Source: Chaetorhynchus papuensis
Lineage: Eukaryota > Chordata > Aves > Passeriformes > Rhipiduridae
DNA: 64,000 nt
Reading direction: 5' to 3'
NCBI GenBank assembly: GCA_013396525.1
Contig: VWYX01000215.1
Location: 967,512-1,031,511, forward strand
Numbering within the stretch: the first letter of the stretch is position 1; every line of letters starts with the position of its first letter. A program made the translations under genes and the position numbers. Below the pieces are notes generated by a model. The model made no database searches. It worked only from the letters and a program-made list of their open reading frames with translations, and was not told the origin of the DNA. This document shows, in pieces, positions 1 through 13,900 of this stretch.

Positions 1-1931
1 TAGCTAAGGTGCAGTGTATGGCTGGAAAGATTTGGAAAGATGTGTATTTAGTGCAATCACCTTTTGAAAGGGAAAGAGGAATGACCAGAACTCACTGCTC
101 ACCTACTGCCCTCTGCTTAATTAAGAGATAACAGTTTCCAGGGTGTTCTTATTTGCTTCCATGCTCCATCTCTCTAGCATATTGTGCACCCTAACATTAG
201 AAGCACTGCAGGCAGAGCAGAAGAGACATTATTATAGATGTTTGACCATCCTTAAAATTAACTATTACTCTTTCTTTTTTGTTCACCTCCACCTCTGAAG
301 ACCAACTAGTACTGTTCAGTGAGCAAATAAAGGACATTTGGAAACCTTTATGTTCTATCCAGCCAGGTACAAAAATTTGCTGCTGATTTCTACCTGTAGT
401 GAAGGGGAATAACAAACATATATTTGTGCCATGTGCCATTTAATTTCTGGGCCAGAGTCTGCCAGCTCAGTTACCTGAAACCAATCGCTGATTCCTCTTT
501 CAAGAGTTTATATTCCTAAACCACAAGTTAATAAAGATTAAAGAAGCCTTCCACAAGCTAATTTCTATGGCTGCACATAAATTGAAGCAGAACATATCCT
601 GCTTCCAAACTATAATTTCTGATATTGTGCTAACAATTTAACTGCCAGATGTACTGAAGAAGTAAAAAGTAGAGTAGTCTTCACAGGTGGCAACATACAG
701 GTGATACCACAGGCAACAGACTGTTGAAGACTACAGCAGAGCCACCTTTGCAGAGAAATCAGAGTGGCTCCTGCTACTGAGGATTTAGGGGCCACTATCT
801 ATAGTCAGAGGATTTTTCCTGCAGCAGCAGCCACTGTTCTTACTTCTCCACTTGTCCTGTGGTGGGAAATCCTACTCAAATTTCTGTGCCTGTCCCCTCT
901 TTTCCTTCTCACTGGTAAAACAAACTGGAGCCCTTCCTCGGATTGTTCACCTTGGAACAGCAAAATTCATCACTGTGAAAGCTGTGAATAGAAAGAAAGG
1001 CAGGGAGCCAGAACCTGCCTCTGCTGCAGTATCATGGCTCTGTTTCAGATGGATCAAAACAACATTACCTAGAGCTGCTGTGGAAGAACTCCCAAGAGAA
1101 CAGGAAAATCTGCTGTAAATAGTAACTTGCCAACCCAAGTTAGCCCTGCTCACAGATAATAGAAGTGAGCACCAGGACAACGCTGGCCAGCACCACCATG
1201 CCACCGCCTCTTCCACCCACAAGGAAAATCTCCTTCAAATGATTCTAAAGACTCAGACAGGATCAACACAGAAAGCTTCTCACAGCTTTTATTTCACCTA
1301 CGCATTGAGCTGAAGATATAACATGGTTTTTATTACTATCTAAATCTAACAGAAACAAGGCTTTTTGTGCCGCTCCTGACAGCTTACCCAAGGGAATAAT
1401 GACAACCATCCCTAGTCATTGCATCATGCTATTTCACACAGAGGAACAGAGTTGAGACAGAAGATGAAATTGCTGCTTTCAGTCAGTCAACTTTACAGAC
1501 CAGTTTAAAAAGTCTTAAGAAAAGTTAAATATGGTGAACCTTTCATCTTACACTTAAGAGTCAAATCCTGCTGTAAGCTGTGCTGAAGATGGTATGCTCT
1601 ACCCTTGACTTAATTTCTCATTTCTCTTCAGAGAAAATGGCACTAAGTTTATGAAAAGGCAGGGCACAACCAGAGACAAACAGGTCCATTCACTTGTGTA
1701 AGTGGTCTTTGAAACAGGAGTCAGGCTTTCTAATCCTACATAATTTAGTGCACTAGTAAAAAAAGAAATCTTGCATTTTTATACTTTATGTGAGAATTAC
1801 AAAAAAAACCCCTAAGGTTTTATTGCTATGAGTTAAAAGCAGTGTATTTTTTTTGGTTTGTTGCTACTGCTCTCTGAAAAGACATGGCAAAACAAAAACC
1901 ACATATTCTGATGCTTAACTGATATACTTAC
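1..1931 (-). other. FYCO1: FYCO1 intron after third coding exon (incomplete)
   Basis: AT-rich intronic sequence following the gtaagt donor. No exon resembling the next part of the FYCO1 RUN domain, no recognisable repeat and no RNA gene were seen. The intron runs out of the window. Confidence 0.75.
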
Positions 1932-2057
1932 TTCTGTAATAGACTTGACAAAGCGGATTCCATCATTAGCTCCTTTGATTTTTGCCAGGCAGTCGCAGAA
2001 ATAATCCCAGTAGTCTTTTCTGTTCCCCAGCAATGTGCTTTTTTCTTTCTGGTCAAA
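1932..2057 (-). CDS. FYCO1: FYCO1 third coding exon (residues 55-96, RUN domain start)
   Basis: The exon is 126 nt (42 codons) with acceptor AG at 2058-2059 and donor gtaagt. It encodes FDQKEKSTLLGNRKDYWDYF, then CDCLAKIKGANDGIRF, ending VKSITE. The WDYF/CLAKxKGANDGIRFV pattern is the characteristic start of the FYCO1 RUN domain. The next mammalian exon (beginning near LRTSLGKG) was not found in bases 1-1931, so the following intron and the remainder of the gene (coiled coil, FYVE, LIR and GOLD regions) must lie beyond the left edge. An open frame continues past both splice sites, but those ends are intronic. Confidence 0.95.
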
Positions 2058-3188
2058 CTTAAACGAGGAAAAAGAAAATACAATGAGCAAAATTTAAATA
2101 GAAATATACTTATATATAGCTACTTGAAATTCTGTTCCTCTCCCAGCAGCATGTGCTTTCAAGAGTCATTTTAGCTTTAGCCAATGTATTCACAAAGGAA
2201 AGAGACACTGCACTGTACTGATGCAATCCAGCAGTTACAAAAGCTACTTTACTGACAGTAAGAGATAATAATGTTCTGGGTCTCTTTAAAATACAGACAT
2301 CCATTCAAAACTGCTGAAACAAAGATTTGCAGCAGATTCTGCAGCTGTTCAAGAGCAAAGCACTAACAGCCAGTTGCCGAGAGACATGCAATCAAGTGTG
2401 CCAGTAGCACACGTGGATGTACCAGAAAAACCTGCTCTAGATAAATCATGTTCAGAGCAGCAATGCAGCAAGGGTATGGACTGCACCTTGGACCATTCAA
2501 ATCCCAAAGGATTTTTCAGTTTCTGCTGGAGCCTCTGCAACCCCATTAAAACTCCTTTGCCTAGATTAAGGGTAGATTAGCATGTCTTTGTTGCAGTCAC
2601 TGACATGATTACAGTATATGTGGACACCACACTATGCAAACTGAATTTCAGTTTGCCCAGCAGTGTCCCCTTTTAATTAAATTTTAAGGGTGGACAAAAC
2701 ACAACATTCCAGATTAAAAATCAGCCTTTTGTATTAAGCCTCTTTTACAATAAAAAAAAATTCCCAAGTGAAATTGCTGAAATTCTATAAATTACTCACA
2801 CCACTACATTTGCACCATGAACAGCTTACTAGTATTTATTTTGCATTAAAATGTCAAGATCTCATTACCACAGTTTTTTCAGGTTAATTTAGCAAGATAT
2901 ATCTTTAAAATCAAGCTCAGATCTTTCAGATCAATAAAGAAATGCCTTACATTCCTCAAGCTGCCAGCACTGCCTTGTGATTACATTCATCTATTTTCAC
3001 TTTGAATAAGTATAAGAGGCAGCACACATTTCAGTCCACTTATCACATACACCAAAAAAAATTAGAAAGAGAGACTCAACTGGATATTTATGATTATTTG
3101 AGTTAAACCCCACATACCAAAGAGGCAGTAAAAGAAAACAAGGCCGAGCTTTGCTGGTGGATTACAAATGACACAAATCACTTTTTAC
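2058..3188 (-). other. FYCO1: FYCO1 intron between second and third coding exons
   Basis: Phase-0 intron of about 1.1 kb with GT-AG ends. I see nothing else in it: no repeat of recognisable family, only short A/T runs. Confidence 0.85.
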
Positions 3189-3295
3189 CTGTAGAAGGTA
3201 CTCAAGCTTGTAGGAGAATTTTTGCAAGTTGACACTGTCATCTGTGATCGGTTCACCTCCTTCTTTGAATTCTTTACTTAATTCAGTCACTGCAT
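3189..3295 (-). CDS. FYCO1: FYCO1 second coding exon (residues 19-54)
   Basis: The minus-strand exon is 107 nt, bounded by an AG acceptor (gttttaaag) and a GT donor (gtaaaaag). It completes the Asp codon begun in the previous exon and encodes 35 further residues, including AVTELSKEFKEGGEPITDD and FSYKLEYLLQ. This is very close to human FYCO1. It leads into the RUN domain, which in FYCO1 and relatives is an N-terminal helical module. The frame is intact with no stop. The next exon begins with the Phe of FDQKEK, exactly as in mammals, so intron position is conserved (phase 0). Confidence 0.95.
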
Positions 3296-4791
3296 CTTTA
3301 AAACAAGACACCAAAATAGTTAACTAAAGCCAAGGATATATAGCACTGAATCCATAAACAATAAATAAATGCTTTCTTCGTGGACATTGTCCATGTGGAC
3401 TCATTTCCTTTTAGCTGAAATGTCTTAACGACAGTACAAAAAAAAATGACTGATATGCTTCCAATTTAAGACCACCTATAAGAAAACAGGAGTTCAAGCT
3501 GTGTCAATTTGTTGTACTGATTATTTCTTCTTAAAAAGACACTTAGTACTTCTGACACTCAACAAAACCTGCTAACAGACAATTGCTAATTGCTACCTCA
3601 GCAGAGGGAAGAGAAATGACTTTTTGCTGTCTCATGTGCACATTAAGGTATTGCCACAGGACAAACAGAATTCTGATTAGAAAGGACAAAGCATGTAATC
3701 TGCTAAAGGGGATCAGTAACACGAGAACAGTTGTTCAGTCAGCACATTTATCTTCTCCATGCTTTATTCAGGAAGGTTCAGCTTGCGCTGGTTACAAACG
3801 CAAATGAAAAAAATAATTTACATAAAAAATAAGCAAACAGCACTCTTCCCTAAAACATACACCCGTAGTGGGTGAGGAAATCTCAAGTCAAAATACACTC
3901 TTACTGTCCCCCTGGACACTCTAGCCCCAAAAGGATGTACTTCTCAACATCAGAAGTTATTGATTTTGAGCTTGCTTTCAACCTTGGTTCTATATTTATT
4001 TCAGGTGACTGAGTGAGCTTTAGCTCCCAGTCCCACTCGATAACCCTTTGCAAACTAAAATTTCTTCTTGTCAGCAGGCACATAGATCTCCCATTTTTAT
4101 GTTACAGGAAGATCTAGATTCTCAGCTTTGGTGCATATACCTTATATTTAATAAAAATTAAAAGGAAAAATATCTGAATCTTGGTATAGGCAGCTGATTA
4201 GGACAGAAAGAGAGCAGGAAAACTTACGAATCTGATGCCAATTCTGCCTGCAGCACAACTGTTGAAAATGAGATTGGCTACTTCTAGTGGAACACAAGTT
4301 AGGCTCCACTGCAGTAAGAACAGCAGGTGTAATTCTCCAGCACTCTTTCTCTGGGTCTCCTTTCCCAGCTAGGTTTGGCCTCCTGGTTTCTTCCCTTTCC
4401 ACATTAGCATCAACTCTACACCAGCTTCCCATCAAGGAAGCCTGAGTTTTAGGCCTTTTCTCCTTACTTCACATGAACTCTTGTAACTCTATGCATGCCA
4501 ATGAAGTACTAGCTCACAATGCACACCCCACACACACCTTTCTTTAATTTCTAAAATGTATTTCTTCTCTTTAAGAGAAGTTTAAGTTTGCAGGATTATT
4601 CAGGGTCCTGCAGAAGGTACACTACTTGTCTCACAAAAAAAATCCATCACATTGCACACCTTGAATTATGTTGCTACAATTGCTGCTGGAAAGAGTTACA
4701 CAATTGAAAACACAACTCCCACTCTCTGTTATCTAAAACCCAGATGATGCAGTCCAGCCTCCAGAATGTATCTGTCAGCGTGGCACAGTAC
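3296..4791 (-). other. FYCO1: FYCO1 intron between first and second coding exons
   Basis: Phase-1 intron of about 1.5 kb with GT-AG ends. No convincing additional exon or repeat was seen. Confidence 0.85.
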
Positions 4792-4846
4792 CTTGCAAGT
4801 CTCTGATAATCCGCTGCAGCTGGCTTTCGCCACTAGTTGCTGCCAT
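4792..4846 (-). CDS. FYCO1: FYCO1 first coding exon (partial gene, residues 1-18)
   Basis: On the minus strand this exon reads MAATSGESQLQRIIRDLQ and ends with the first base of an Asp codon at a GT donor (exon end CTTGCAAG, then gtactg). The peptide matches the N-terminus of vertebrate FYCO1, an adaptor that binds PI3P, Rab7 and LC3 and links autophagosomes and late endosomes to kinesin. Phase and sequence join exactly to the exon at 3189-3295. I chose ATG at 4846 because it matches the known FYCO1 start. Two possible acceptors lie upstream, one directly before the ATG (AG at 4847-4848) and one at 4897-4898; the second would leave a short 5' UTR containing an out-of-frame upstream ATG. Too short to be seen as an open frame on its own. 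Confident in identity, less so in the 5' boundary. Confidence 0.93.
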
Positions 4847-7800
4847 CTTGGAAACAAAAGGAACTCCCCTTCTGGGCTGTTAACCTTTTCATCCATCTAG
4901 ATAAAAACAGCAGAGTTCATATCCTTGATGACCATTGGGTTGATGCTGATTATTCTTCTCTGTGACACCTGCAATTGTAAAAGTCAAAAATAAAATGAAA
5001 GTCTTTATCAGCTCGAATGAGTAGCGGAGAGGTGCTTTGGCATTTTAGATCCTGTTGAGTAATGAATTCCAAGGCCAACCCTTTTCCAGGAATCTCCTGA
5101 ATATTTTCTTCTAGTTTTCACTTTCCATTTCAGTTATTTCTTCAGTTATATCTTACAAAACTACTAAGCAAACCTCAGAGAGCAATTTTCTCTGGCTGGA
5201 CTTACAACACAGTTGGTGGTACAGTCCAGCTCTGTCTGGCATCTCATCCAATCTATCTTGTGACCCTGAGGGAGGTTCCAATGACACATGATTTACCCTC
5301 CCCAAAGCCTCTGCCAGATCTTCCCTACAGGCTGCAGAATAAAAAGATAAGACCATTTCAGAAAGACTTTCAAGACACAGACTAGACACGGGCCAAGGAG
5401 TCAAAAATGACGCATGCTTGACTCTCTGGCACTAGAGCAGACTTTTAATGGGCAAGAGCTACTAAAAGCTTTAGTACTGGAGCGTGATTTTAGCACAAGG
5501 AACACCTCTCAACCCCTTCTCAGAACCCGCTGTTCCCCATACATGTAAGATGACACCACTTTATTTTAAGCTCTGTTACAGCATCCCTGGCTGGATAAAC
5601 ATACCTTGCACCACCTTCTTTGCTTAGGATAAGTGAGTTATACTTGGCACTCACAGAAAATCTTTCTTAAAGTAAAATTAATTGAAAGCCTCAAACACTT
5701 TACTAAAACAACCATGCCTGGGGATGCAATCTTTCCAACTCTAATCGGGGAACAATCGTGCAAAGAAAAGAGCCACATACAAACTACATCGGGAACTTAC
5801 TAAGCATCCTGTTCAAAGGTTGTTCAGAATTCTGTCTGCAGAGGTACAGCCAAAGATTCAAGCAAACACAATGCCCAAAGTACTGAATCTTTAGAAAAAT
5901 TGCTGTTATGCGTCAGTGCTTTTGTTATAATTCAAGGTGAACTACAATGAAATTCAGTTGTAATTAAAATCTTACAAACTTCTGAATCTAATGTGATTAG
6001 GTTACATTATTATACCTCCTTTCTCTTTCCTTTCTTTCACTCCCAAAAGAGTTAAATTGGCATGGCTGAAGTAGGTGTCTGAATTAATCAAATGGATCAT
6101 CCTTCCTACCCTAGGTATTAAGGGATTGTTAGGAAGCGATCCTGATGTGACCCCATATTCTTTTCTGTTTGAAACAAAGCATACATTAACAAAGCCATAG
6201 AGACAGAAATACATTAAGTATAAAGAAAAAGCTGAAACTAGGCTTACTCATGTTTTTCTCTGCATACCTGTGCTTTGTTACCTGCTAGTTTCCATTTCCA
6301 TGTTTTGATGGCAGTTGTTATGTTATGACACAGGTGTCATGTGGACCATGTGCTGTCTGGGGAAGGGCCTTGGCCTGCAAAATCCCCACCACAACTGGTT
6401 GCTTCAGGGACAGAAGGCCAGAACAGCATAGACCACCTGACCAGTGCTGCCAAACAGTTTTTTACCTTAAATCAACAATGTGACATTCCCAAGATTCCTA
6501 TGTCGATTCTACTGAGTAACCATACAAAGTCCCACACTTCCGGGCAACTTGCTGTGTTTGGGTACTACTGAAATAAAGCAAGAGTAACAAACACAGTGAG
6601 TCAATGTTTCCTTTTCTAAGTACGCACCGTAATATCAGCTGTATCTGTTCTGTTTGGCAACTGTTACAGAAAGGAGCTTAAGTGAGAAGATTGTGCCATG
6701 TGGGCAGTGGAAGCCAGAAAGTGTGACCGAACCAACTGCTTCTCCTCACGCGAAGAGGGAAAAGGGCGAGGACCAACAAGGGGCTCCTGCCCGTGCTTCC
6801 CAAAGGCCAGAACAAGCTCCCATTCAGACACAAAGGCTATGCAATAGGCATGCCAGGAAAACAGTGACCAGGCCAGCTGCACGCATGCACAGAGAGCCTG
6901 GAAGAGCAGGCAATTGGGAGTTGAGTCTTTATTTTGCAATAACCAGCAGGGAGTGGGAAGTGGGACACTGGGCATCCTATGGCAGCCAGGCACAGCACGG
7001 GACCTTGTCAAGTGCTAATGCCCAGCAGGGTGCACAAGCAGACATTCACTGGAAGAGGACTAAGACAATTCAGAGCTGCCCCAGCACCATTAGCACTCTT
7101 TAAGTCAGTGTGTTTGCCCAGAAGTCACAAATAAATGACTACTGGGTGCACAACAGCTCAGCAGCACAGTGTAAGAGAGGGTTGTGTGCTCCCAGTGGGT
7201 TGATCCTGCTGTGCCAAAGCAGCCCAAGACACACATCTTTATTCCTGTTTGGATCTCCTAGGTAGAACATGAGAATCCTGAAAAGAAACCACAACTCAGT
7301 TAGAGGCATGAAGCTGCACAGCCCACTCCTCTGCCTGCTCCCTGTCGCCTCTTTTCTCAATACCTGGAGCGAGGTCTCACAGTTTCCCCTTCCTTGCATC
7401 AGCTCCTATGGGTGAGACATGCATTTATCCCCTTCTCTTCCCAGAGATGGAGGAGATCTTTTGACCTGGGCTATGGCATAGGGCAAACATGCTGAAACTT
7501 CTTCTACTTGCCTTCTCCTCTACAAAATGGAGAGAAAGGTACTTCTCCCCTCTGTGGTCCTTCCAGAGGTGTTCTTAGAAAACCCAGTCCATCCCACGAA
7601 AGGTGCAGAGTTCTCATTTCCTATGGCAAAGAAAGCTGATAATGTATCTTAACTTGTTTCCCAAAGTTTCAAAATAGGAAAAGCTTCTGTAAACACCTGA
7701 TCTAGTCCTTCCTGATCACAGAACATTTTGCCCAGAATTCCTTAGAGCGCATCACTGTGCCACCAGTTCCTCCAGCATTTCCTATCCTACTATGCACACC

Positions 7801-9788
7801 TATAAATATTTGCTTTGTGAAAACAGCATGATACATTCCTCAGGCACGAGTGACCCACTGTGGGTCAAAATCTTTCTGGATGATGCATTGTTACCTCTTA
7901 TATAACAGCACAGGACTAAGGCTGATGGCATTAACTTGCCCAGAACTGCCGAGCTGCAATGACATCAGTGCAGCTACACTAAGGACCTGGCACAGAGGAG
8001 GCAAGACAGGGCATGCCACCGGTCCCTCCTCGCACTCCTGGGCCGTGCCTGCTGATCTCTGAAGGTGGTTCCTGCCTTCCCTGCTGGCATGAGTGCTAGT
8101 GTGGGAGTGCCAATCTTCTTTACAGAGGAGGATATCCTGGAGATTAAAGAAAGAAGCAGAAAGGAAATAGCCCACATCCAGGAAAAGATTTACCTGAAGG
8201 GGAATGAGACACATATAAAACAGGCAACAAAATGTAATGACTGTAATTAAACTGGTTAGTGAAGTAGCTACAATGACCTACTTTTAATCTGATTCTATTC
8301 TATATTCATTTTCTACACCATGTCTGCACCTCCAGTAGCTACCTTTTTATTTTTTTATTCATTGGTCAATTTTGGCCAACCTTGACAGAAGGCAATCATC
8401 TTCAAAATATTACACTTCTCCATGTGCAATCAAAACAGTAAGCAGGGAGGATGTCCATGAGTAGAGTGTCTCTGCATTGTTAAAAAGGCTACAGTGAGAC
8501 CTCCGTTATAGCCTGATATCAGAGAATCCACTCCCCACTCAAGTGCACTTTCAGTGTGCATCAAGAGCAGAGCTCACACTGCAGACCTGGTGTAGTTCAG
8601 CTAAACAGTAAATCATATTTGCAAAAAATATTCATTGGAAACGAAGACCCACTACTTTCTACTGCTTACGGAAATATTTCCGGTTAACATGACTACTCTG
8701 GACTCGTCATTCCAAACAAGGGCACTTCATCACATGGCCCAAAATGGTATCACAAGACCTTTAATTATGTGGTGCCTGAAATCCTACGCGTTTTCTAACA
8801 TTCTATATGAAACAAAACAGGCAAGTGAGGATACTGAGACAAATCCTATGTTTGTGAGTCACAACTTTAACTGTATTATTCCCTGGTGTAGTGTGAACAT
8901 GATATGTTCTATAAAAGCAGATACTGACTGATAACTGCAAGGCACACTGGAACAAAAAACCCCAAACAAGCTACCTGGTCATACAGTTGGCTACAAGACA
9001 CTCTGACAAAAGACACTGAATGCAAACCTCAAGCAAAGATGAAGGAAGAACTGGGAAAAGAAAGTCCCTAACTCTCAGGACTGTAACAGCACTGATTTAC
9101 TTAAATAATTACATTCCAGTAATTGTCTTAAAAAACTACTTCATACTTTGTTGCTGCAGCAAACAGAGCCCCAGTGAAATTCACAGCAGCTGTGCTGCAG
9201 CTTTTCTCATTTTGTACCATGCAGGCACATAAAGCTGCACATCCGTAAAGCTGAAAAACTGTTTGCTGGAAGTAAGGGCCTGAGGTATAAAAAAGACAGC
9301 GTGGTTCTTGTATCACGCACACACGGGTGCTTTTTACTGGGCAACCCAACCGTTTGTGCTTTAACACTGCATACAAAGATACGTGACTGATAAAAACACA
9401 CACTGGACTATATTAAATAGGAGGATTAAAAGCAAAAGACACGCACAGCCTGAATGACAGCTAAGGTTTCCACTCTGAGAAGTGAAACTTTCTTTTTAAA
9501 TTAATCTTTGCCCTTAATTTTCTACACCAGCAAACCTTCACATTCCAGTGACAAAAATATGGTTTGGGAATATAAACAATTAACAATAAAAGACATCTCA
9601 CAGAAAACATGTGTCCAAATAAACAAATTCTCAGAGTATCATAACATAGAGGAAGAGAATAACTAGATGAAGTGCATAAAAACATTCACATATTTTGCAA
9701 ATGCTTGGCAGAGAAGGAGCATTTTTATAGTTAAGGCCTCCTTACAGTAAAGCCTTTTTGTGGGAAGGTTCTCGTGCTCTAGGAATAT

Positions 9789-9824
9789 TTTTATGCTGTA
9801 AAATTTGCATTTTACAGCATAAAA
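9789..9824. repeat. Perfect 16-bp inverted repeat with 4-nt loop
   Basis: Arms 9789-9804 and 9809-9824 are exact reverse complements (ttttatgctgtaaaat) around the loop ttgc. It lies in the presumed first intron of FYCO1. No function is recognised; the stem is shorter than a typical microRNA precursor. Confidence 0.9.
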
Positions 9825-10811
9825 CCACAAGCTAATGACAGTCACTGCTTGTACCCCTAACCCGACAGAAGAAACTGACACAAAAGAATCAGTAAAGTTT
9901 TATAAACTTTTTGTGCAGTCTTTCCTATTCTATGGACAACTGACCTGCATTCTACCCCTATTCCTTGTATTGATAACCTCTTTTTAAAAAAGATAAAACT
10001 AGGCAACAGACAAGAGTATACAGTGGCAAAATAAGAACTCCGTGAGACAGAGTTAATTTTTAACCTTGAGTGGACAAAGCTGGCAACCCTAACAAATTTT
10101 TTTAATGTTGCACCTACCGAACTGGATCTCCTCTCTTAACACCTGGCTTAAAACCCTTTAAAACCCTACACTGTACTTTGCCAAACAGGACAGATGCATC
10201 AGACCAGGGACACAAATCCCTGACTCAGAGAACAGTGTTTTGCCTCTGATATTCCTTCACATCAATAACTGCTGAACAACATGAACGCAAATGACCATTT
10301 TCTGCAAACAACACCACAGGGATGAGCTAGTACATATCTCACAAAGACAACCTTGTCTCAGCCCCTATCTCATGATGACAGAACTTCCCTGTTTGAGGAA
10401 GCAGTCAGTTTACAAAGAGAAGAGCTCTCTTCTGATAACAGGAATTGCACAAGTATCACTTTTAACAAACTCATCTGCCCTTTTTCCTTAGGACACGCCA
10501 GACCTCACGCCATGTCAGGAATGCTATACCTTGTTATCTATCAATTAACCCAACCATAACTCTCCCAGAGACCTGCTTCTCCACAGCTGCTCCCATCCTA
10601 TTTCACTCTCCCTGGGAGAAGGTACCCCTGCTGTCTCAGTGCCTGTATGTGAGCTGTAAAGACAATTAATTCAAAAGTGAAAAGGTTTTTTCTCCCCTTC
10701 ATGCTCTTGTTCTCCTAAACAATTCTCCCTGTGTCCCTCCCTGCCACAAAATCTGCTCTTTCTCTCTACAACTCACACAACTATTTAAATGCCTTACACG
10801 TTCTTCGAGCC

Positions 10812-10934
10812 AGGAACATGACACTCAGGTGCTACTCTGAGGAGCACCACGTAGACACCTACAGAAATAGGAACACGACACTCAGGTGCTACTCTGAGGA
10901 GCACCACGTAGACACCTACAGAAATAGGAACACC
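10812..10934. repeat. 57-bp tandem duplication (two copies plus 9 bp)
   Basis: Copies 10812-10868 and 10869-10925 differ at one position (acatgaca versus acacgaca), followed by a partial third copy to 10934. The period is a multiple of three, so an open frame passes through it, but there is no other sign of coding. High identity suggests a recent duplication or an assembly artefact. Confidence 0.9.
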
Positions 10935-13900
10935 AGAGGACTTCCAGCTGCAGAGGAGCATTTGGCGATTCATGACACTCAACTAGCTCATCATGAGTAC
11001 AAGCTTGGAGACATCAAAGAATCTCATATTTTTCAGGTCTCCAAAATTGGTCTCTGGGCCTTGTTAATTTCCTCAGCAAGCTTGGCCTGACTAAAGTATC
11101 ACAGCCACCTCTGAGACTTCAGGATAGTTAAAAGCAACAACCATTACGTCCTGGCTCTGAACGCGACCTTTCCTCAGCAGCAATTTTACCTCTGTATATA
11201 CCAGTGCACACTGTCCCTCCAAGCTGAGGTTTCAGAAGCACTTGAAAAGGCTTCCTCCAGCTAATGGTTTTGGGAAGTCTGGCAGATGGGTGTTGAGTCT
11301 TGCCCACTTGTAGCACCTCATGCGTCCTCCCTCCAGCCAGCAGCTCCTTAGGATAACTCCTGGCCTATATGCAGTACCCAGTGAAATACCAACATGCAAC
11401 ACTGAAAATTACAGGTCTTGACCACGCACGCGTAGACCAAATAGAGGGCGAGGCAAGCAAAAACCACGCAGAGACAACCCAAACTGACAGGCCACTGAGT
11501 GAGTCATGCTGCCCCAGAGTCAACACAAAGAATTCTTGTCTTCCCTCCTCTGTAGCAGGAAGTATGGAGTATTTCCTCTCTCCCTCTGTTCTTGTGAGTT
11601 TTCCAGTGAGGATTACCATTTTGGGGGGGGAAGGGGAAATTTCAGAGTTACAAATCCCAAAGATTTAGAGGCATTTGGAGGAGAGGCCTGTAGGAGGCTG
11701 TCATGCTGGGTGGCTGGGAAGGGACAGGCTCACAGATGACGCAGGCTTGGCATAAGCCCAGTTATTCGGGATACCCTGATCCAACCGGTTCACTTCCGAA
11801 ACCTAAACTGGCTTGTAGCAGTAGCAAGACCTTTCCTGTCTTCATCCTTCCTCCCAGCAGACCTCATTCAGGAGTTAATTGTTTGTAAATATCTGCTGAG
11901 GTCACTGTACCACAAACCAACACAGAATACTGTGACCGGCAAAAATACTAAACCAAAGGAAGGGCATACAAATCAAGGTCCTGGGCTTGCACTGAGATCC
12001 AGGCACTCTGCATAAAAAGTTCTGCTCCTTCTACCAGTGTCACAAACTGTAAAACCAGCTTCAGAATACATTTGGGCAAAGAATTTTAAATTATTACTAT
12101 TACAGAATTTTTGGACACAAACAGCCACCATTCCATGGAGAAACTGGAATTACGACATCAAAATACGAACTGGATTAGATACAAGCTGCTAAAGTTTCCT
12201 TGCATTGGCAAAACCAAACAAATAAACACACAGTAATGCAAACAAATAAATAAATAAAAACAATAATGTGTAACAATAAAAACACTTAGGGCTCTTAGAG
12301 TTCCCTTAAGTTTAATGATCTCAAAAACATGTGAAGAACGCTAGAAGGTTTCAGTGTTTACTTGACAAATAGACAATTGTTTATTTTTAAATGTGATCAA
12401 CTAAGAAAAACAAATAACAATCTGGGTTAAAAAAAAAATCAGCACTACTTTTCCTTGGGTCCACTGCATAATTTCTGCAATTTTACAGACTTTACATCTT
12501 GACTAGTTTTCTCCCCCTAGTTGTTTCTTTATGTCTTGATCACCCACCAAACAAGACTTAGAGGAACCTAGCCTCCAGGATGTTACGAAAAATTCCTATT
12601 CCTTTTACGTAACCCTCTAGCAGTAGAGAGAGGGACTGCAAATACAATACACTCTTTCCCTGTTATCAAATGGTGCACATAAGAGACTCCTTTATACATG
12701 AAAATCAGGCTCCCTAACTTAACAGGCTCTTGAGAAGTAATAGTGAAACCACGTTTACAACAAATGCTGTCAAATATATATACTACAGATAAATATACAC
12801 ACACTACAACAAGCAGAGCAAAATTGACTATCACTTGTTTTGCACCACGCTATCTTAAGATACAACTTTTTAACTGCAGTGCAGTCTTCTAAATGTGAAA
12901 GTTGGAAAACACTATTTGGAAGGTCTAGAACATTTTTTAAATTCAAGCACTCCCATGAGGATCATTGCAAGACTCCAACAAACTGCCTTGCACACCATAA
13001 AATCTGGAAAACATAAAACACACTACTGCATGGCAGTAAGAGAGAACATGTTGCAATGTTACTGACAAGACAGAGAGCATGTTTTACCCTGAAAGTTTCA
13101 TCCTAACTTGCCTTCATGAGCATATGAAGTCAGAGCTGGATAAAATCATCCACTTTTACTCTTCAGCACTAAACAGACAAAGGCCTATTACTTCTCCCTC
13201 TGTTTCAACTTGAAACTTAAAACTTGAAGCTTGGTTTCAAGTGAGAGGCAGAACCAGGAGCGTGAAGTCTGCAGCTGACCAACTCTGTGCGCCAAACCAA
13301 CCTTGCAAAAATCAGCAGGAGGCTGGATGCAGTGACCTGGACAGAAAACAGGGCCCTGTGCTCGGGCAGCTGCAGCAGCAAGGGATTCACCAGCTTCCAG
13401 AACACGGCACAGCCCCTCCACAGTCCGACTCACCACTGCAGCACCTCTGCCCGAGTGGAATCCAGTGTCCAAAAGCGGCAGACAACCATTTCCCTTAAAC
13501 CTTGGGTTTTTTTCCTTCTCCTTGCTCACTCTGGATTACCAGGATCAACATAAGCCGGAGGAGGAGGGCCGGCTGCAAACCCGGCATCTGCTCTGGAGAC
13601 AGCCCCAGCCGCCCCGTGTGCCAGCAAAACTCTCTCCCTATCCATCCGCCGGAGATTTGCCGACACAAGGGCAAAGTGGGATTAGGGCCGCGTCAGATAT
13701 TTGTCTGTCAGCACTTTATAGCGGGGTGAGGGCACGGACGCGGGCGGGTGTTTGGTTTCCAGCAGGGTGACTCCGCTCCCCCTGCAGATGCAGGAGAGGA
13801 GAAAACAGAGGGCAGTGCTGATGTGGGCCTAAAGTCAGCGCTCACCAGGGGGACATGATGACACTTCAGCGGACTGGGACTGGATGGTGGACGATGTTCG

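Noticed and set aside
6654..7103. 149-codon plus-strand open frame in FYCO1 intron 1
   Set aside because: It begins at TTG, has low-complexity polar composition, overlaps a minus-strand frame and shows no recognisable domain.
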